Counted from the stretch's first letter, positions 16,607 through 26,023 are shown. The stretch: DNA of 64,000 bases from Herbinix sp. (GCA_029256105.1 JAQSYO010000011.1:42764-106763), one strand, 5' to 3'. Numbers and translations are program-made. Notes: generated by a model from the sequence alone, not told the origin.

Positions 16607-17204
16607 TGGCAAATCACTAAATATACTTTTTGTGGAAAATAATATTTTACGTACGGAAAGTTTTTTGAATAGTATAAATGATATGAGAGACTCCGAAATT
16701 CTTCTAGAAGATGCAAATGTTACAATAGCAAGACATATGGAGGATGCACTGGAATGTATGGAAAAGCAGCAATATGATGTAATACTTTTAGATATCATAT
16801 TGCCTATAGATCAAAAAAAACTTGATGAGCTCGAAGATTTAGAACAAGAGCGATTGTATTTGATGCAGCAGCTTCTAAAGTATTCAAGTGATGAGAAAGT
16901 TGATGAACTGACCTCTGAGATAGTTAGGCTAAGAAGAAAAATAAATGAAATTGAAGATATTATTGACAATGATATTCAAGATATTGAAGGTGGATACACT
17001 ATCCTAATGAAGTACATAAATAATCATAACTTAAAGTTTTATGATCAAGTGGTGCTCTTTTTATCTGCAAGAGGCCAGTCCGAATTAAAGAATCAATGTA
17101 AGGCATTAATAAAAGATGAGCATAAATATGCCTGGTTGGTAAAACCAATAAGCGATGATGATATCATAGAAAGAATGATTAGAATATTAAAGAATATAAA
17201 ATGA
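16596..17204 (+). CDS. Response-regulator receiver protein with coiled-coil insertion
   Basis: The 202-residue protein is a single receiver domain with an unusual loop. E14/N15 form the acidic pocket (FVENN, where Asp-Asp is usual), D66 in VILLDIILP is the phosphoacceptor, S157 (LFLSARG) and K183 (LVKPIS) complete the active site. Between D66 and helix 3 (EGGYTILMKYI, 131 onward) lie about 55 extra, highly charged residues (73-130) with heptad-like Leu/Ile spacing, predicted to form a helical hairpin. No DNA-binding output domain is present, so signalling by protein contact is likely, probably with the HD protein encoded 37 bp downstream. Confidence 0.85.
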   Translation: MNYNGKSLNILFVENNILRTESFLNSINDMRDSEILLEDANVTIARHMEDALECMEKQQYDVILLDIILPIDQKKLDELEDLEQERLYLMQQLLKYSSDEKVDELTSEIVRLRRKINEIEDIIDNDIQDIEGGYTILMKYINNHNLKFYDQVVLFLSARGQSELKNQCKALIKDEHKYAWLVKPISDDDIIERMIRILKNIK

Positions 17205-17241
17205 CACAAAAATTAAAAATCAACTAAGGGCGGTGAATTTA

Positions 17242-19722
17242 GTGAGTAATATTGAGGAAACCACAAAAGCTCCCAACAATTACGTAGAATATTTTGATGA
17301 TGAATATACAAAATTGTCTGCTGAGATTTTTAATAAAAGCATGTGTATTAATCGTTTCCTTTGGAGATGTCAGAAAATTCTATTCTCAAGCGCTGCTATT
17401 TTATACGGACGTTTTAAAGGTCAATGGGAAACTATATATCAGCTATATTATAATGAAGAAGAAATGAATGAAATGAGTGGTCGACTTCAAATACCGAATC
17501 AGAATAAACTTGAGGAAATATCAAAAATCGGTAAATGGTCTGATGAATATATAAAAATAGAGAACGAACAAAAAAAAGAGCGTTATAATCATAGTATTTT
17601 TATTCCTATCCATATTCAACATGTTTTTGAAAGCGATAAAAACAGTCTTTGTCTTTTAGCCTTTATCAAACCCACACGCGATTTAAATATAGACAATGAT
17701 CTTAAAAAAATAAAATATGAAGGGTATGAATATTTTTCAAACAAGGTTTCCAATCTTGCAACACAGTGGTTTGCATGGAAGAGCTATCAGAATCAATTGT
17801 GTAATTGTTTTTCTTCACAGGTAAATAATAAAAAAATCGAGATAGATGAAATAGATAAAGAACGTGAAAAAATAACAAAGAGGCTCTATTGGCCAACACC
17901 TCTAAAAAATTATGTATACATATTAGATAGCGGGTGGAATAGACTTTCACGAAATGTAGATGAAACCAAGAACTGGTCGAAGGTGATAAGTGACACTCTT
18001 TGCCTTGACAATGAACTTACTTGTAAAAAGGAAAAGCTTCCAAATGAATTCTGTAAATATGCTATACAGAAAGATCGTGTAATCTACGAAAGACTTATAT
18101 CTCTGATTCCATATTTAAAAATAAATGAATGGGATTGGTATCCGGATGAATGTAAAAAAGGATTTGATAGGTTATCAAAGCTTACCGAATGCTTTTATGA
18201 AAAGATTAATTTTGATGGTATTGAAAGGGGAAGTTTACTTTGCTTTTTTTCGTTTCAATTTTGGAAAGATTATATTAATAAGAAAGACTGGAGTACAGAT
18301 GTATATAGCCGGGAAGAGCTTGGCAAATGCTTTACACATTGCATTAATATTTCCTATCAATTGTTAGCAGAAACTAGTACAAATGAAAATTATATTGATT
18401 CCCTAATATGGGGAATTTCACGTTACGGTCATGAGGTATTGGGAATTGAGACGAGATTTGATATAGCTTCCCACCTTTTATATCTTGCTAGAGGAGAAGC
18501 AGCGCTACATTCATTAAAAGCATTTTATCGAGATCACTTCTTTCATTCTATTGAGGTGTGCTTCCTTGGACACCTGTTACTGGATGTAGAATACACGCAA
18601 TCTGGAAAATGTATTTGGCAATATGCGGCAGAGTATATGCATGTTGATAAAAAGGAAGATGTTTTACGGGAATGGTATGTTGCTGCTCTGTTTCATGATG
18701 TGGGTTATGCTATGGAAATATTCAATGGTGTCAGCAATTCTATGAAGTTTTTTGGGAATTCGGATCGGATAACCATCTTTAATAAAAAGCTTACGGAAGC
18801 TCTCTCTGTTTTATCCAATGAATTGGATGGTTGTTTTGAGTTCAGTAAAGCCGACAAACCTGAGAAAGATCACGGAATAATCGGAGCCGAGCATTTGAAA
18901 AGTCTAATTAATAATATCAAAAATACAAAACCGGAGGTAGAAGATTTTAACTATGCCTGTAATGCAATTGCTAATCACAACCATAGGAAGCATACGGTTA
19001 CATTTTCAGAGAATCCCCTTTCATTCTTACTTGTACTTTGTGATACTTTGCAAGAGTGGAATAGATTGAGTTTTCAACACTCTACGGCTCCTTCGATTAT
19101 CTTGCAGAGGTTGAATACATCTAATACCATGAATGGCTTTTCACATGGCCCATTGGAGAGAGCCTGTATTAACTTAAAGAAAGGCAATCAGGGAGAAGAT
19201 TTTGTATCTCAACTTGCTACCGGAAAGCTATGTTTCACCTTGATTTATTCCAACCATATTAATAAGGAATCTGGAGTATTCAATCTATGGCTTGATAGCA
19301 TTTGTAATTTACAGAGGTTAAATCTTGAAGATTTGCCTTTCATTGACATTGAAATTCAATTTATTACTCCTCACTATTCGAATAATGGTAAAACAGAATA
19401 TCAAATGCACAGATTACGGGAAGTGTATTCAGAAACGCATATAAATTTTATACATGACTTTTTTCCGGAACAACCCATTAAAAACGGATGTACGAATCAC
19501 GCGATTACTTATTATCCTGAAGCTGGTAATATGCCTGATGCGAATAGTGATAAGTATGTCTTATCAAAAAAAGAAGTATTAATAATAAACTTAAGAGAGT
19601 TGACTCAGGAAATGAGAATTACTGGATCAATCGATGATTTCCGTGACAAGTTAAAAAAATGGCGTAAATATAACGAAGATAGGGAATTTAAAGGCGATTA
19701 TGATTCGGAGATACCAGGATAA
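17242..19722 (+). CDS. Large HD-domain protein, output of the signalling operon
   Basis: The protein is about 826 residues. Residues 1-400 are unrecognised and mostly helical, with many Trp/Tyr. An HD phosphohydrolase core follows: RDHFFHS (about 430), LFHDVGY (about 484), KDHGIIGAEH (about 542), AIANHNHRKH (about 578) and LLVLCDTLQEW (about 600). All expected His/Asp ligands are present, so it is probably a metal-dependent nucleotide or phosphate-ester hydrolase. The RDH-x2-H form recalls HD domains I associate with conflict/immunity proteins. The C-terminus (about 690-826) is unassigned. GTG 17242 is preferred over 17233 because AAGGGCGG is the ribosome site. G1/G2-independent of the kinase, it is the third gene of the operon. 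Confidence 0.75.
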   Translation: MSNIEETTKAPNNYVEYFDDEYTKLSAEIFNKSMCINRFLWRCQKILFSSAAILYGRFKGQWETIYQLYYNEEEMNEMSGRLQIPNQNKLEEISKIGKWSDEYIKIENEQKKERYNHSIFIPIHIQHVFESDKNSLCLLAFIKPTRDLNIDNDLKKIKYEGYEYFSNKVSNLATQWFAWKSYQNQLCNCFSSQVNNKKIEIDEIDKEREKITKRLYWPTPLKNYVYILDSGWNRLSRNVDETKNWSKVISDTLCLDNELTCKKEKLPNEFCKYAIQKDRVIYERLISLIPYLKINEWDWYPDECKKGFDRLSKLTECFYEKINFDGIERGSLLCFFSFQFWKDYINKKDWSTDVYSREELGKCFTHCINISYQLLAETSTNENYIDSLIWGISRYGHEVLGIETRFDIASHLLYLARGEAALHSLKAFYRDHFFHSIEVCFLGHLLLDVEYTQSGKCIWQYAAEYMHVDKKEDVLREWYVAALFHDVGYAMEIFNGVSNSMKFFGNSDRITIFNKKLTEALSVLSNELDGCFEFSKADKPEKDHGIIGAEHLKSLINNIKNTKPEVEDFNYACNAIANHNHRKHTVTFSENPLSFLLVLCDTLQEWNRLSFQHSTAPSIILQRLNTSNTMNGFSHGPLERACINLKKGNQGEDFVSQLATGKLCFTLIYSNHINKESGVFNLWLDSICNLQRLNLEDLPFIDIEIQFITPHYSNNGKTEYQMHRLREVYSETHINFIHDFFPEQPIKNGCTNHAITYYPEAGNMPDANSDKYVLSKKEVLIINLRELTQEMRITGSIDDFRDKLKKWRKYNEDREFKGDYDSEIPG

Positions 19723-19874
19723 TATAGATTGAATTTATTAAGTAAAAGAATGGTTTAATATTTAGTATGAAATGCCTGCCTGACTGTAGTTACTCAAAAA
19801 CACTGTTAAACAAGCATTAATAGAAATATGGTAGTTTGAACCGGTACTCCGTTTCATTCAATAATTACATACAT

Positions 19875-19902
19875 CCGGCTGCTGCGTAACTGTAGCAGTC
19901 GG
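19875..19902. repeat. Hairpin CCGGCTGCT/AGCAGTCGG
   Basis: A 9-bp stem with one G-U pair lies about 150 bp after the HD gene. No T-run follows directly, but it may contribute to transcript end formation together with 20019-20052. The 448-bp gap 19723-20170 otherwise holds only the inverted repeat at 19917-20002 and this terminator. Confidence 0.5.
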
Positions 19903-19916
19903 ATATAATATCGATT

Positions 19917-20002
19917 TTCAATAAAGCACAAGATAAAGTCTGTATATTCCCCAATAGAACCAGTGCGTTTATCTATATTGTAATCTCTTGTGCTTTATTG
20001 AA
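19917..20002. repeat. 17-bp perfect inverted repeat with 52-bp spacer
   Basis: TTCAATAAAGCACAAGA (19917-19933) is repeated in inverted orientation at 19986-20002. The unit sits between the three-gene signalling operon and the recombinase genes. It could be a transcribed stem-loop, a recombination-related site or a small relict element. Confidence 0.6.
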
Positions 20003-20018
20003 AGTGGATATTATACAT

Positions 20019-20052
20019 GAGCTGTCAGCTATAATGACGGCTCTTTTTTTTA
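20019..20052 (+). terminator. Intrinsic terminator
   Basis: GAGCTGTCA pairs with TGACGGCTC (one G-U), then eight T residues. It terminates transcripts coming from the HD-gene side before the recombinase genes. Confidence 0.75.
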
Positions 20053-20170
20053 TAGGTCAAGCACATCAAGACAAGTAAATTAATTATGAGCTATATTGTA
20101 CAAGGTATGAAGGAAGAATTCACAAGGTTTTTGCATATAAATTAATATAAAGTTGAGAGGAGATAAAGGA

Positions 20171-20365
20171 GTGGCAGGTCAAACAAGTAAGAAACCAACC
20201 TATTATCTTTGGAAAACGAAAGATACGAAGGAGGAAGAATTGGAAAACCAGAAAAAGTATTGGAGTTCACTTGGCTTTCGTGTTGTAATATTTATCGATG
20301 GAGATTGTGAGAAAGACATTAATGAAGGCATAAAAGCAGTGATACACAATCACATATTATTTTGA
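20171..20365 (+). CDS. Small protein linked to the recombinase
   Basis: The 64-residue protein (AGQTSKKPTYYLWKTKDTKE, then YWSSLGFRVVIFIDG, ending IKAVIHNHILF) looks like a small alpha/beta domain. Its start is GTG 20171 after GAGGAGATAAAGGA. It lies 72 bp upstream of the serine recombinase and in the same direction. I infer an element-encoded accessory (for example a recombination directionality factor or a regulator), though nothing in the sequence proves this. No wider family is recognised. Confidence 0.55.
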   Translation: MAGQTSKKPTYYLWKTKDTKEEELENQKKYWSSLGFRVVIFIDGDCEKDINEGIKAVIHNHILF

Positions 20366-20437
20366 TTATTATGAATAAATAAATCCTATAGTTACATGGA
20401 GCATTAATAGAAAATAAAATAGATAGGGTGTGTGACA

Positions 20438-22345
20438 GTGGTAGCAGGATATGTTCGATTATCCAGGGATGATGATAAGAAGAATTACATATCAATTGAA
20501 AATCAAAAAATGTTAATCAATCATTTTGCAGCCAATTTGGGATTAGTAATTGACCGATGGTATGAAGATGATGGAATATCAGGTTATAGTTTTAATCGAT
20601 CTGGTTTTGGAACTTTATTATCGGACCTGGATAACGATATTGATGTTATAATTGCCAAGGATTTATCTCGGATTGGAAGACATAATGCGAAAGTTCTGTT
20701 GTTCCTGGATGACTTACGTGAACGTGGAAAAAGGCTTTTGATAGTAGATGATAATTATGATACGATGGAAGACGAAGATGATATAATTGGAATTAAGACT
20801 TGGTATAATGAGCGATACGTTAAGGATACTAGCAAGAAGATAAGAAGTGTCATTCGAGCACGTCAAATAGAGGGTACCTTAATGAACAATGTCCCATTTG
20901 GTTATCGAAGAAATAAAGATAACATAGACAATAAAGCTGAAATATTGATTAATGAAAATGAGGCCTTTTATGTACGAAAGGTCTTTGATTTGTATATGCA
21001 GGGTTTTGGATATCGAAGAATAGCGGTTATGCTAACAGAACAGGGTATTCCTACTCCTTCTATGGTACTGAATGAACGAAGTATCATAGAGGGGAAAACA
21101 TATCGCAGAGCTATAAGTGATAAATGGTCGGATGGTATGGTATCTGATATTTTGAAGAACGACTTCTATATTGGGACACTTCGGTTAAATAAAAGGACCC
21201 GGACAACCATTAATGGTACAGATCACCGGGTACCGAAAGAGAAACAAATAGCTTTTTATAAGAAGCATGAAGCAATTATTACAGATCATACCTTTGAGCT
21301 TGTGCAAAGCATCATGCAAAAAAGGGTAAAAACAAACTATCGTGGACAGTCAAAGGAAGGCACCGTCTTTGGTAACTGCTTGTATTGTAAGGACTGTGGG
21401 AGTCGCTTAATACCTATTTTAAGGACTGGGGATACAAAACGCAGATACTATATCTGCAATACCTATAACACCAAGGGAAAACGATTTTGTGAGCATACAC
21501 ATCTGATCTATGAAGAAGAACTGGTGAAGGATGTTATTAAATATATCAAATTTTGCAGGGAAACCTTAAGTGAGATTATTCGAACGTACGATTTCAAAGA
21601 GCTATCGAAAGAAAGAAAAGCAATAGAAGTAAGAAAGAAGAGTATAATAGAAGCCATTGAAGTAAATAAGAAGCAGTTAAAGACTTTGCTGTCCCATAAA
21701 ATAAAGGAGATTTCAACTGGAGCCGATTCTGATTTAATTAATGAAACTTATGCTGGCGTCCAATGTGACATTCTTACTCAAATCCATGGTTATGAACTGC
21801 AGTTAAAAGAGTTGGACGATACCAATATTGATACAGCTGATATACATGATAAATTAACGGCAGCACTTGATGTAATTGATCTTATTATCCAGAAGGATAA
21901 TATTGATCGTAGAGATATTGAAATATTAGTAGAGAAGATTACAGTTGATAAGGAAGGCTTTCCAGATATGGAATTGAAATATGGTTTAAGCTCCTTTGTA
22001 AAATACAATCCCTCGGAAGAATTAAATAAACAGGAGCATGAGATCATTATTGCAACTTTAAAACTAATAAGGGATGAAGAGAGAGAATATACTTCAGCTA
22101 AATATTTATCTGCTCAATTGACAAAGTTAGGATATCCCAAATCAAAGAAGTCTGTTTTGCCTTATATCTCTATTATGATTGGTAAAGGTGTCCTTCGTTT
22201 GACTGAGGATAATCTGAAACCATACAAAATCCAGATGACGAAGGAAGAATTAACAGATATGATCAATAATAACATAGATACTATGTCAGCCTGGTGGTAT
22301 GCCCGAGATGGTATTCGAGTACATCTTAAAGAAACAAGGGATTGA
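20438..22345 (+). CDS. Large serine recombinase (site-specific integrase of the island)
   Basis: The protein is about 635 residues. The resolvase domain opens with AGYVRLSRDDDKK, where the Ser in RLSRDD is the nucleophile, followed by ISIENQKMLI, YEDDGISGYSFNRSGF and AKDLSRIGRHN. The recombinase domain follows (FGYRR, YRRIAVMLTEQGIPTP, SDILKNDFYIGTL), then a zinc-ribbon domain (CLYCKDCGSRL, RRYYICNTY, CEHTHLI) and a coiled coil (about 385-460). This is the TnpX/Tn4451-type architecture. The last about 15 codons overlap host DNA across the insertion junction, so its C-terminal residues depend on the target. GTG 20438 suits the AGGG at 20425-20428 better than GTG 20432. Confidence 0.93.
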   Translation: MVAGYVRLSRDDDKKNYISIENQKMLINHFAANLGLVIDRWYEDDGISGYSFNRSGFGTLLSDLDNDIDVIIAKDLSRIGRHNAKVLLFLDDLRERGKRLLIVDDNYDTMEDEDDIIGIKTWYNERYVKDTSKKIRSVIRARQIEGTLMNNVPFGYRRNKDNIDNKAEILINENEAFYVRKVFDLYMQGFGYRRIAVMLTEQGIPTPSMVLNERSIIEGKTYRRAISDKWSDGMVSDILKNDFYIGTLRLNKRTRTTINGTDHRVPKEKQIAFYKKHEAIITDHTFELVQSIMQKRVKTNYRGQSKEGTVFGNCLYCKDCGSRLIPILRTGDTKRRYYICNTYNTKGKRFCEHTHLIYEEELVKDVIKYIKFCRETLSEIIRTYDFKELSKERKAIEVRKKSIIEAIEVNKKQLKTLLSHKIKEISTGADSDLINETYAGVQCDILTQIHGYELQLKELDDTNIDTADIHDKLTAALDVIDLIIQKDNIDRRDIEILVEKITVDKEGFPDMELKYGLSSFVKYNPSEELNKQEHEIIIATLKLIRDEEREYTSAKYLSAQLTKLGYPKSKKSVLPYISIMIGKGVLRLTEDNLKPYKIQMTKEELTDMINNNIDTMSAWWYARDGIRVHLKETRD

Positions 22346-22865
22346 TCCTAAGAAGGACTTAACAATTATTCAAAATATCGATTTTGGCTTAACTGCTCAG
22401 GCATTTTCCTCAGGGCAGGGTGACTATACTATTGAATTTGAACCGGCAGCAACGGCCTTGGAGCTAGAGGGTGTTGGTAAGGTAGTTGCATCGTTAGGTG
22501 TAGAAAGCGGTAAAGTTCCTTATACCGCATTTGCTGTGAAAAAGAGTTATCTTGAGAAGAATCAGGATGTGATCCAGAAATTCACGAATGCTGTTCAAAA
22601 AGGGCTTGATTATGTATTATCGCATACTCCGGAAGAAATTGCGAAGGTAATTCAACCACAGTTTAAAGAGACAGATAAAGATAAACTGGTTAAGATAGTT
22701 ACAAGATATTATGAACAGGATACTTGGAAAGAAAATTTGATATTCGAGAAAGAAAGTATGACACTTCTTCAAGACATCTTAGAGGATGCAGGGGAATTGA
22801 CAGTTCGTGCTCCTTATGAGGATATCGTAACGACGAAATTTGCTGATAAAGCATATGAGAAATAA
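22293..22865 (+). pseudogene. 3' half of an SsuA/NMT1-type ABC substrate-binding protein gene
   Basis: From GGT-GGT-ATG at 22293 the frame reads GGMPEMVFEYILKKQGIDP, YTIEFEPAATALELEGVGKV, and VPYTAFAVKKSYLEKNQD to a stop at 22863-22865. This is the C-terminal half of periplasmic-binding proteins for sulfonate, nitrate, taurine or pyrimidine. The N-terminal half, with its lipoprotein signal, is absent; upstream lies the recombinase in another frame. The gene has therefore been interrupted by the island. Its 5' half should lie at the island's left end. Precise excision would restore it. Confidence 0.85.
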
Positions 22866-23108
22866 TATAAAAATAATTATTAAATAATATAGAAATTGTA
22901 AAGAAAAATAATATAGATTAAATAGAAACAAGATTTAACATCAAATCGCTCAAATTAAAATGATAAAATTAGTGAACTTTTTCATTATAAGTATTCAATT
23001 CGATTTGATACAATATTAACTTAAACATCTGATTAATTTATAAGAATTTTCATATAATTTAAAAACGAAATAACAAGAAAATTTACCTATACTCGAACAA
23101 GTGAATCA

Positions 23109-23146
23109 AAAACTGCTGACGTATTTTTTACGGCAGCAGTTTTTTC
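23109..23146. terminator. Bidirectional terminator
   Basis: AAAACTGCTG pairs with CAGCAGTTTT, with T-runs on both strands. It serves the minus-strand genes ending at 23152 and the truncated binding-protein gene. The about 240 bp before it (22866-23108) are AT-rich, with no gene seen. Confidence 0.75.
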
Positions 23147-23151
23147 GTTCA

Positions 23152-23421
23152 TTATAATTCGGAAGTGCCTGTGGATTGATCTTCCTCGGCAACATCTTCT
23201 GTGTCATCTTCGTAATCATCGAAATCATCGTCAAAATCCTCAAGATAATCTGGATTCATATACCTATATACAGCATAAGCGATTGCAGCAACAGCAGCGA
23301 CAGCACCGATAATTGCAAGTACACACATTATAGTATGTCTTCTTTTTTCCATCGGATCTTTTCTGTGAACCAATTCTCCAAGTTTCATTGCGTTTAAAAG
23401 CTCATCAAATTTATTTCCCAT
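23152..23421 (-). CDS. Small membrane protein with acidic tail
   Basis: The 89-residue protein has a cytoplasmic N-terminus (MGNKFDELLNAMKLGELVHRKD), one membrane helix (about 30-52, VLAIIGAVAAVAAIAYAVYRY) and a strongly acidic C-terminal tail (FDDDFDDYEDDTEDVAEED). Such proteins are common next to housekeeping genes in Lachnospiraceae; no function is known. It lies 114 bp downstream of pcrA on the same strand and may be its operon partner. The ribosome site GAAGGGAAG precedes the ATG at 23421. Confidence 0.7.
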   Translation of the reverse strand: MGNKFDELLNAMKLGELVHRKDPMEKRRHTIMCVLAIIGAVAAVAAIAYAVYRYMNPDYLEDFDDDFDDYEDDTEDVAEEDQSTGTSEL

Positions 23422-23535
23422 GATAACACTTCCCTTCTTTTATTAAGTAGTATGCCACATATAGTATATCACAATACATGCTGCTTTACTATAATATTTC
23501 AAATTTAGAGATAATTTATTCAAAATTAACGACAA

Positions 23536-25866
23536 TTAATCTATTTTTCTTAAATTTGCAAAAGAAGAAAGAAGTTTTTTGATTCCAAAGTTGGGAAAAT
23601 CTACTGTTACCTCGTAATCTTTACCACCCTTTGTTATATCGGTTACAATTCCAACACCAAATTTGATGTGCTTTACGGTATCACCAACACCATAATCTAG
23701 AGTTCCCATCTTACTTCCCTCGAATTGTTTTGTTTCAGGAGAGATGAAAGGCTTATAAGTGGCCTGAGGTTGTTTATAGTTGCCGGGTTCTGGCTTGTCA
23801 AAGTTAATCTCAAATCCTTCCTCATAAGAATTGGCTTGTCCAAATTTTCTTTTTGAATCAGAGGAGAAGTCGGAATCCTTAAAGGTTATTTTACGTGGAG
23901 CAGCAGAGGCCATTTTTAACAGATAGCGCGGTATCTCACGAATGAATCGGGAGGGTTTGTTATATTGCGTCTCACCGCGGAGCATACGTTGTTTTGCAGC
24001 TGTTAAGGAAAGTAGTTTCATGGCTCTCGTTATTCCTACATAACAGAGGCGTCGTTCCTCTTCAATTTCCTCAATAGGATTATCTGCATGGATGGACATA
24101 TATCCAGGAAATAAGCCTTCCTCCATTCCGCAAAGGTATACATAAGGGAACTCTAGCCCCTTAGCACTATGAAGGGTCATAAGTACAACTTTATCGGCAC
24201 CCTCTTCGAGCTTATCAATACTTGCATCCAAGGGAATCTCACCTAAAAAATCGCTTAAGCTTGGTTGATCTTCTGCATTATCTACATAAAATACCAATTT
24301 ACTAACAAGCTCATTAATATTACTCGTACGCTCCTGAGTCTCCTCGGTATTATCTTCTTCCAATTCCCGTAGATATCCAGTAGCATCTAGAATATCATCA
24401 ATTAATTCCTTGAGGGAATATCCTTCTTGGCGTACTCTTGATTTTAGACCTTCGATAAGACTTACAAAAGGCGTTATCTTTGAGGCGGAACGTTCTAAAC
24501 CGGGAATATATTGTGCACGTGTAAGAGCATCATAGAAACTCATATCATTTTTAACGGCATAATCATTTACCCGATCAACGGTTGTGAGACCGATACCACG
24601 TCTTGGAACATTAATAATTCGTTTTACAGCAATGCTGTCAAGGCCATTGTCAATTGTCCTGAGGTAAGCTAAGATATCTTTTACTTCCTTACGTGAGTAG
24701 AAAGGTGTACCACCAATCATATTATAAGGAATATTTTTTAATACTATTTTTTCTTCTAATAAACGTGACTGTGCATTGGTACGATATAGGATAGCGAAAT
24801 CCTTATAACTTGCTTCCCCACTTTCCACCATGCGTTTGATCTCAGAGGTGATGTTATCGGCTTCTTCAAAATCCGTTTCAAACTGAGTGAAATGTACTGG
24901 TTCTCCTTCGTCGTTTTCCGTCCATAGAGACTTATCCTTACGTCCCTGATTGTTACAGATTACTTCGTTTGCAGCATTAAGTATACTTTTGGTGGATCGA
25001 TAATTCTGCTCTAATTTAATAACATTTGTATTTTTAAATGAATTTTCAAAATTCAAGATATTATAAATATTAGCTCCACGGAATTTGTAGATGGATTGGT
25101 CATCATCACCAACAACACAGAGGTTATATTCACGTTCTCCATAATGATTAATCCCTGAAGCCAGTAAATGTATTAAGCGAAACTGTGCTGTATTAGTATC
25201 TTGATACTCATCAACCATGATGTAATGGAAACGATTCTGGAAAAAAGCCAAAGCCTCCTGATTGGTTTGAAATAGTTCAACAGTTTTATAGATTAAATCA
25301 TCAAAATCCAAAGCATTGCTGGATTTCAAGCGCTTTTGATATTCTGTGTAAGCTTGTGCATAGCGAGATTGGTTGTAATCACTCTGTGAATTCAGAGCAA
25401 ATTCTTCTGGAGAAATTAGTTCGTCCTTTGCTTTGGAGATCACAGACATAATACTGCGTTCGTTCGTCTTCTTGGTGTCTATATTTAAATATTTACAGAC
25501 CTCACGCATTAAGGTCTTCTGATCATCAGTATCATAAATCGTAAAACTTCTAGAATACCCAATAGTATCAATAAATCGTCTTAAAATACGGACACAGGTA
25601 GAATGGAAGGTACTTACCCAGATATTTTCAGAGCCATATCCTACGATTTTATCTACTCTTTCCCGCATTTCCTTCGCTGCTTTATTCGTAAAGGTAATCG
25701 CTAGAATATTCCAGGGATTCACATTTCGTTCCTCGATAAGATAGGCAATACGATGGGTAAGCACACGGGTCTTACCCGAACCTGCACCTGCAAGAATAAG
25801 AAGTGGCCCTTTGTCATGGAGTACCGCTCGTTTTTGTTCGGGATTTAAAGTATCATAAATGCTCAT
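23536..25866 (-). CDS. pcrA: ATP-dependent DNA helicase PcrA/UvrD
   Basis: The 776-residue protein is an SF1A helicase, of normal family length. Motifs in order: LAGAGSGKTRVLT (Walker A), AITFTNKAAKEMRER (Ia), MVDEYQDTN (II), VVGDDDQSIYKFRGA (III), LEQNYRS (IV), MTLHSAKGLEFPYVYL (V), and YVGITRAM (VI). The C-terminus has the Tudor-like segment GDTVKHIKFGVGIVTDI found in PcrA, which contacts RNA polymerase. It works in nucleotide excision repair, replication fork maintenance and plasmid rolling-circle replication. It is housekeeping DNA and marks the return to the core chromosome right of the island. Confidence 0.97.
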   Translation of the reverse strand: MSIYDTLNPEQKRAVLHDKGPLLILAGAGSGKTRVLTHRIAYLIEERNVNPWNILAITFTNKAAKEMRERVDKIVGYGSENIWVSTFHSTCVRILRRFIDTIGYSRSFTIYDTDDQKTLMREVCKYLNIDTKKTNERSIMSVISKAKDELISPEEFALNSQSDYNQSRYAQAYTEYQKRLKSSNALDFDDLIYKTVELFQTNQEALAFFQNRFHYIMVDEYQDTNTAQFRLIHLLASGINHYGEREYNLCVVGDDDQSIYKFRGANIYNILNFENSFKNTNVIKLEQNYRSTKSILNAANEVICNNQGRKDKSLWTENDEGEPVHFTQFETDFEEADNITSEIKRMVESGEASYKDFAILYRTNAQSRLLEEKIVLKNIPYNMIGGTPFYSRKEVKDILAYLRTIDNGLDSIAVKRIINVPRRGIGLTTVDRVNDYAVKNDMSFYDALTRAQYIPGLERSASKITPFVSLIEGLKSRVRQEGYSLKELIDDILDATGYLRELEEDNTEETQERTSNINELVSKLVFYVDNAEDQPSLSDFLGEIPLDASIDKLEEGADKVVLMTLHSAKGLEFPYVYLCGMEEGLFPGYMSIHADNPIEEIEEERRLCYVGITRAMKLLSLTAAKQRMLRGETQYNKPSRFIREIPRYLLKMASAAPRKITFKDSDFSSDSKRKFGQANSYEEGFEINFDKPEPGNYKQPQATYKPFISPETKQFEGSKMGTLDYGVGDTVKHIKFGVGIVTDITKGGKDYEVTVDFPNFGIKKLLSSFANLRKID

Positions 25867-26023
25867 ATTAATTTAACCTGCCTGTCCTATGTAATCGGAT
25901 GTAATCATCTGAACCTGCAATGCTTTAGCAGCAGGTGTTCGGTCTGAGTACAAACATATGTTTATTATAGCATGGCAGGGGAGGAGTTTCAATCCTACTT
26001 TTCAACATATACTATAGAAGTAT

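Larger units (their letters stand above)
1..22292. mobile_element. Integrated genomic island, right part (serine-recombinase type)
   Basis: The right boundary is seen directly. A large serine recombinase gene (20438-22345) overlaps, in another frame, the start of homology to the C-terminal half of an ABC substrate-binding protein whose first half is absent from the window. Large serine recombinases commonly lie at one end of the element they move. The cargo (single-gene units of unrelated families, several broken genes, a conjugative-element methylase remnant, Rhs debris) fits an accessory island. The left end is not visible and may lie far upstream, so 1 is only the window edge. More than one element could be nested here. 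Confidence 0.7.
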
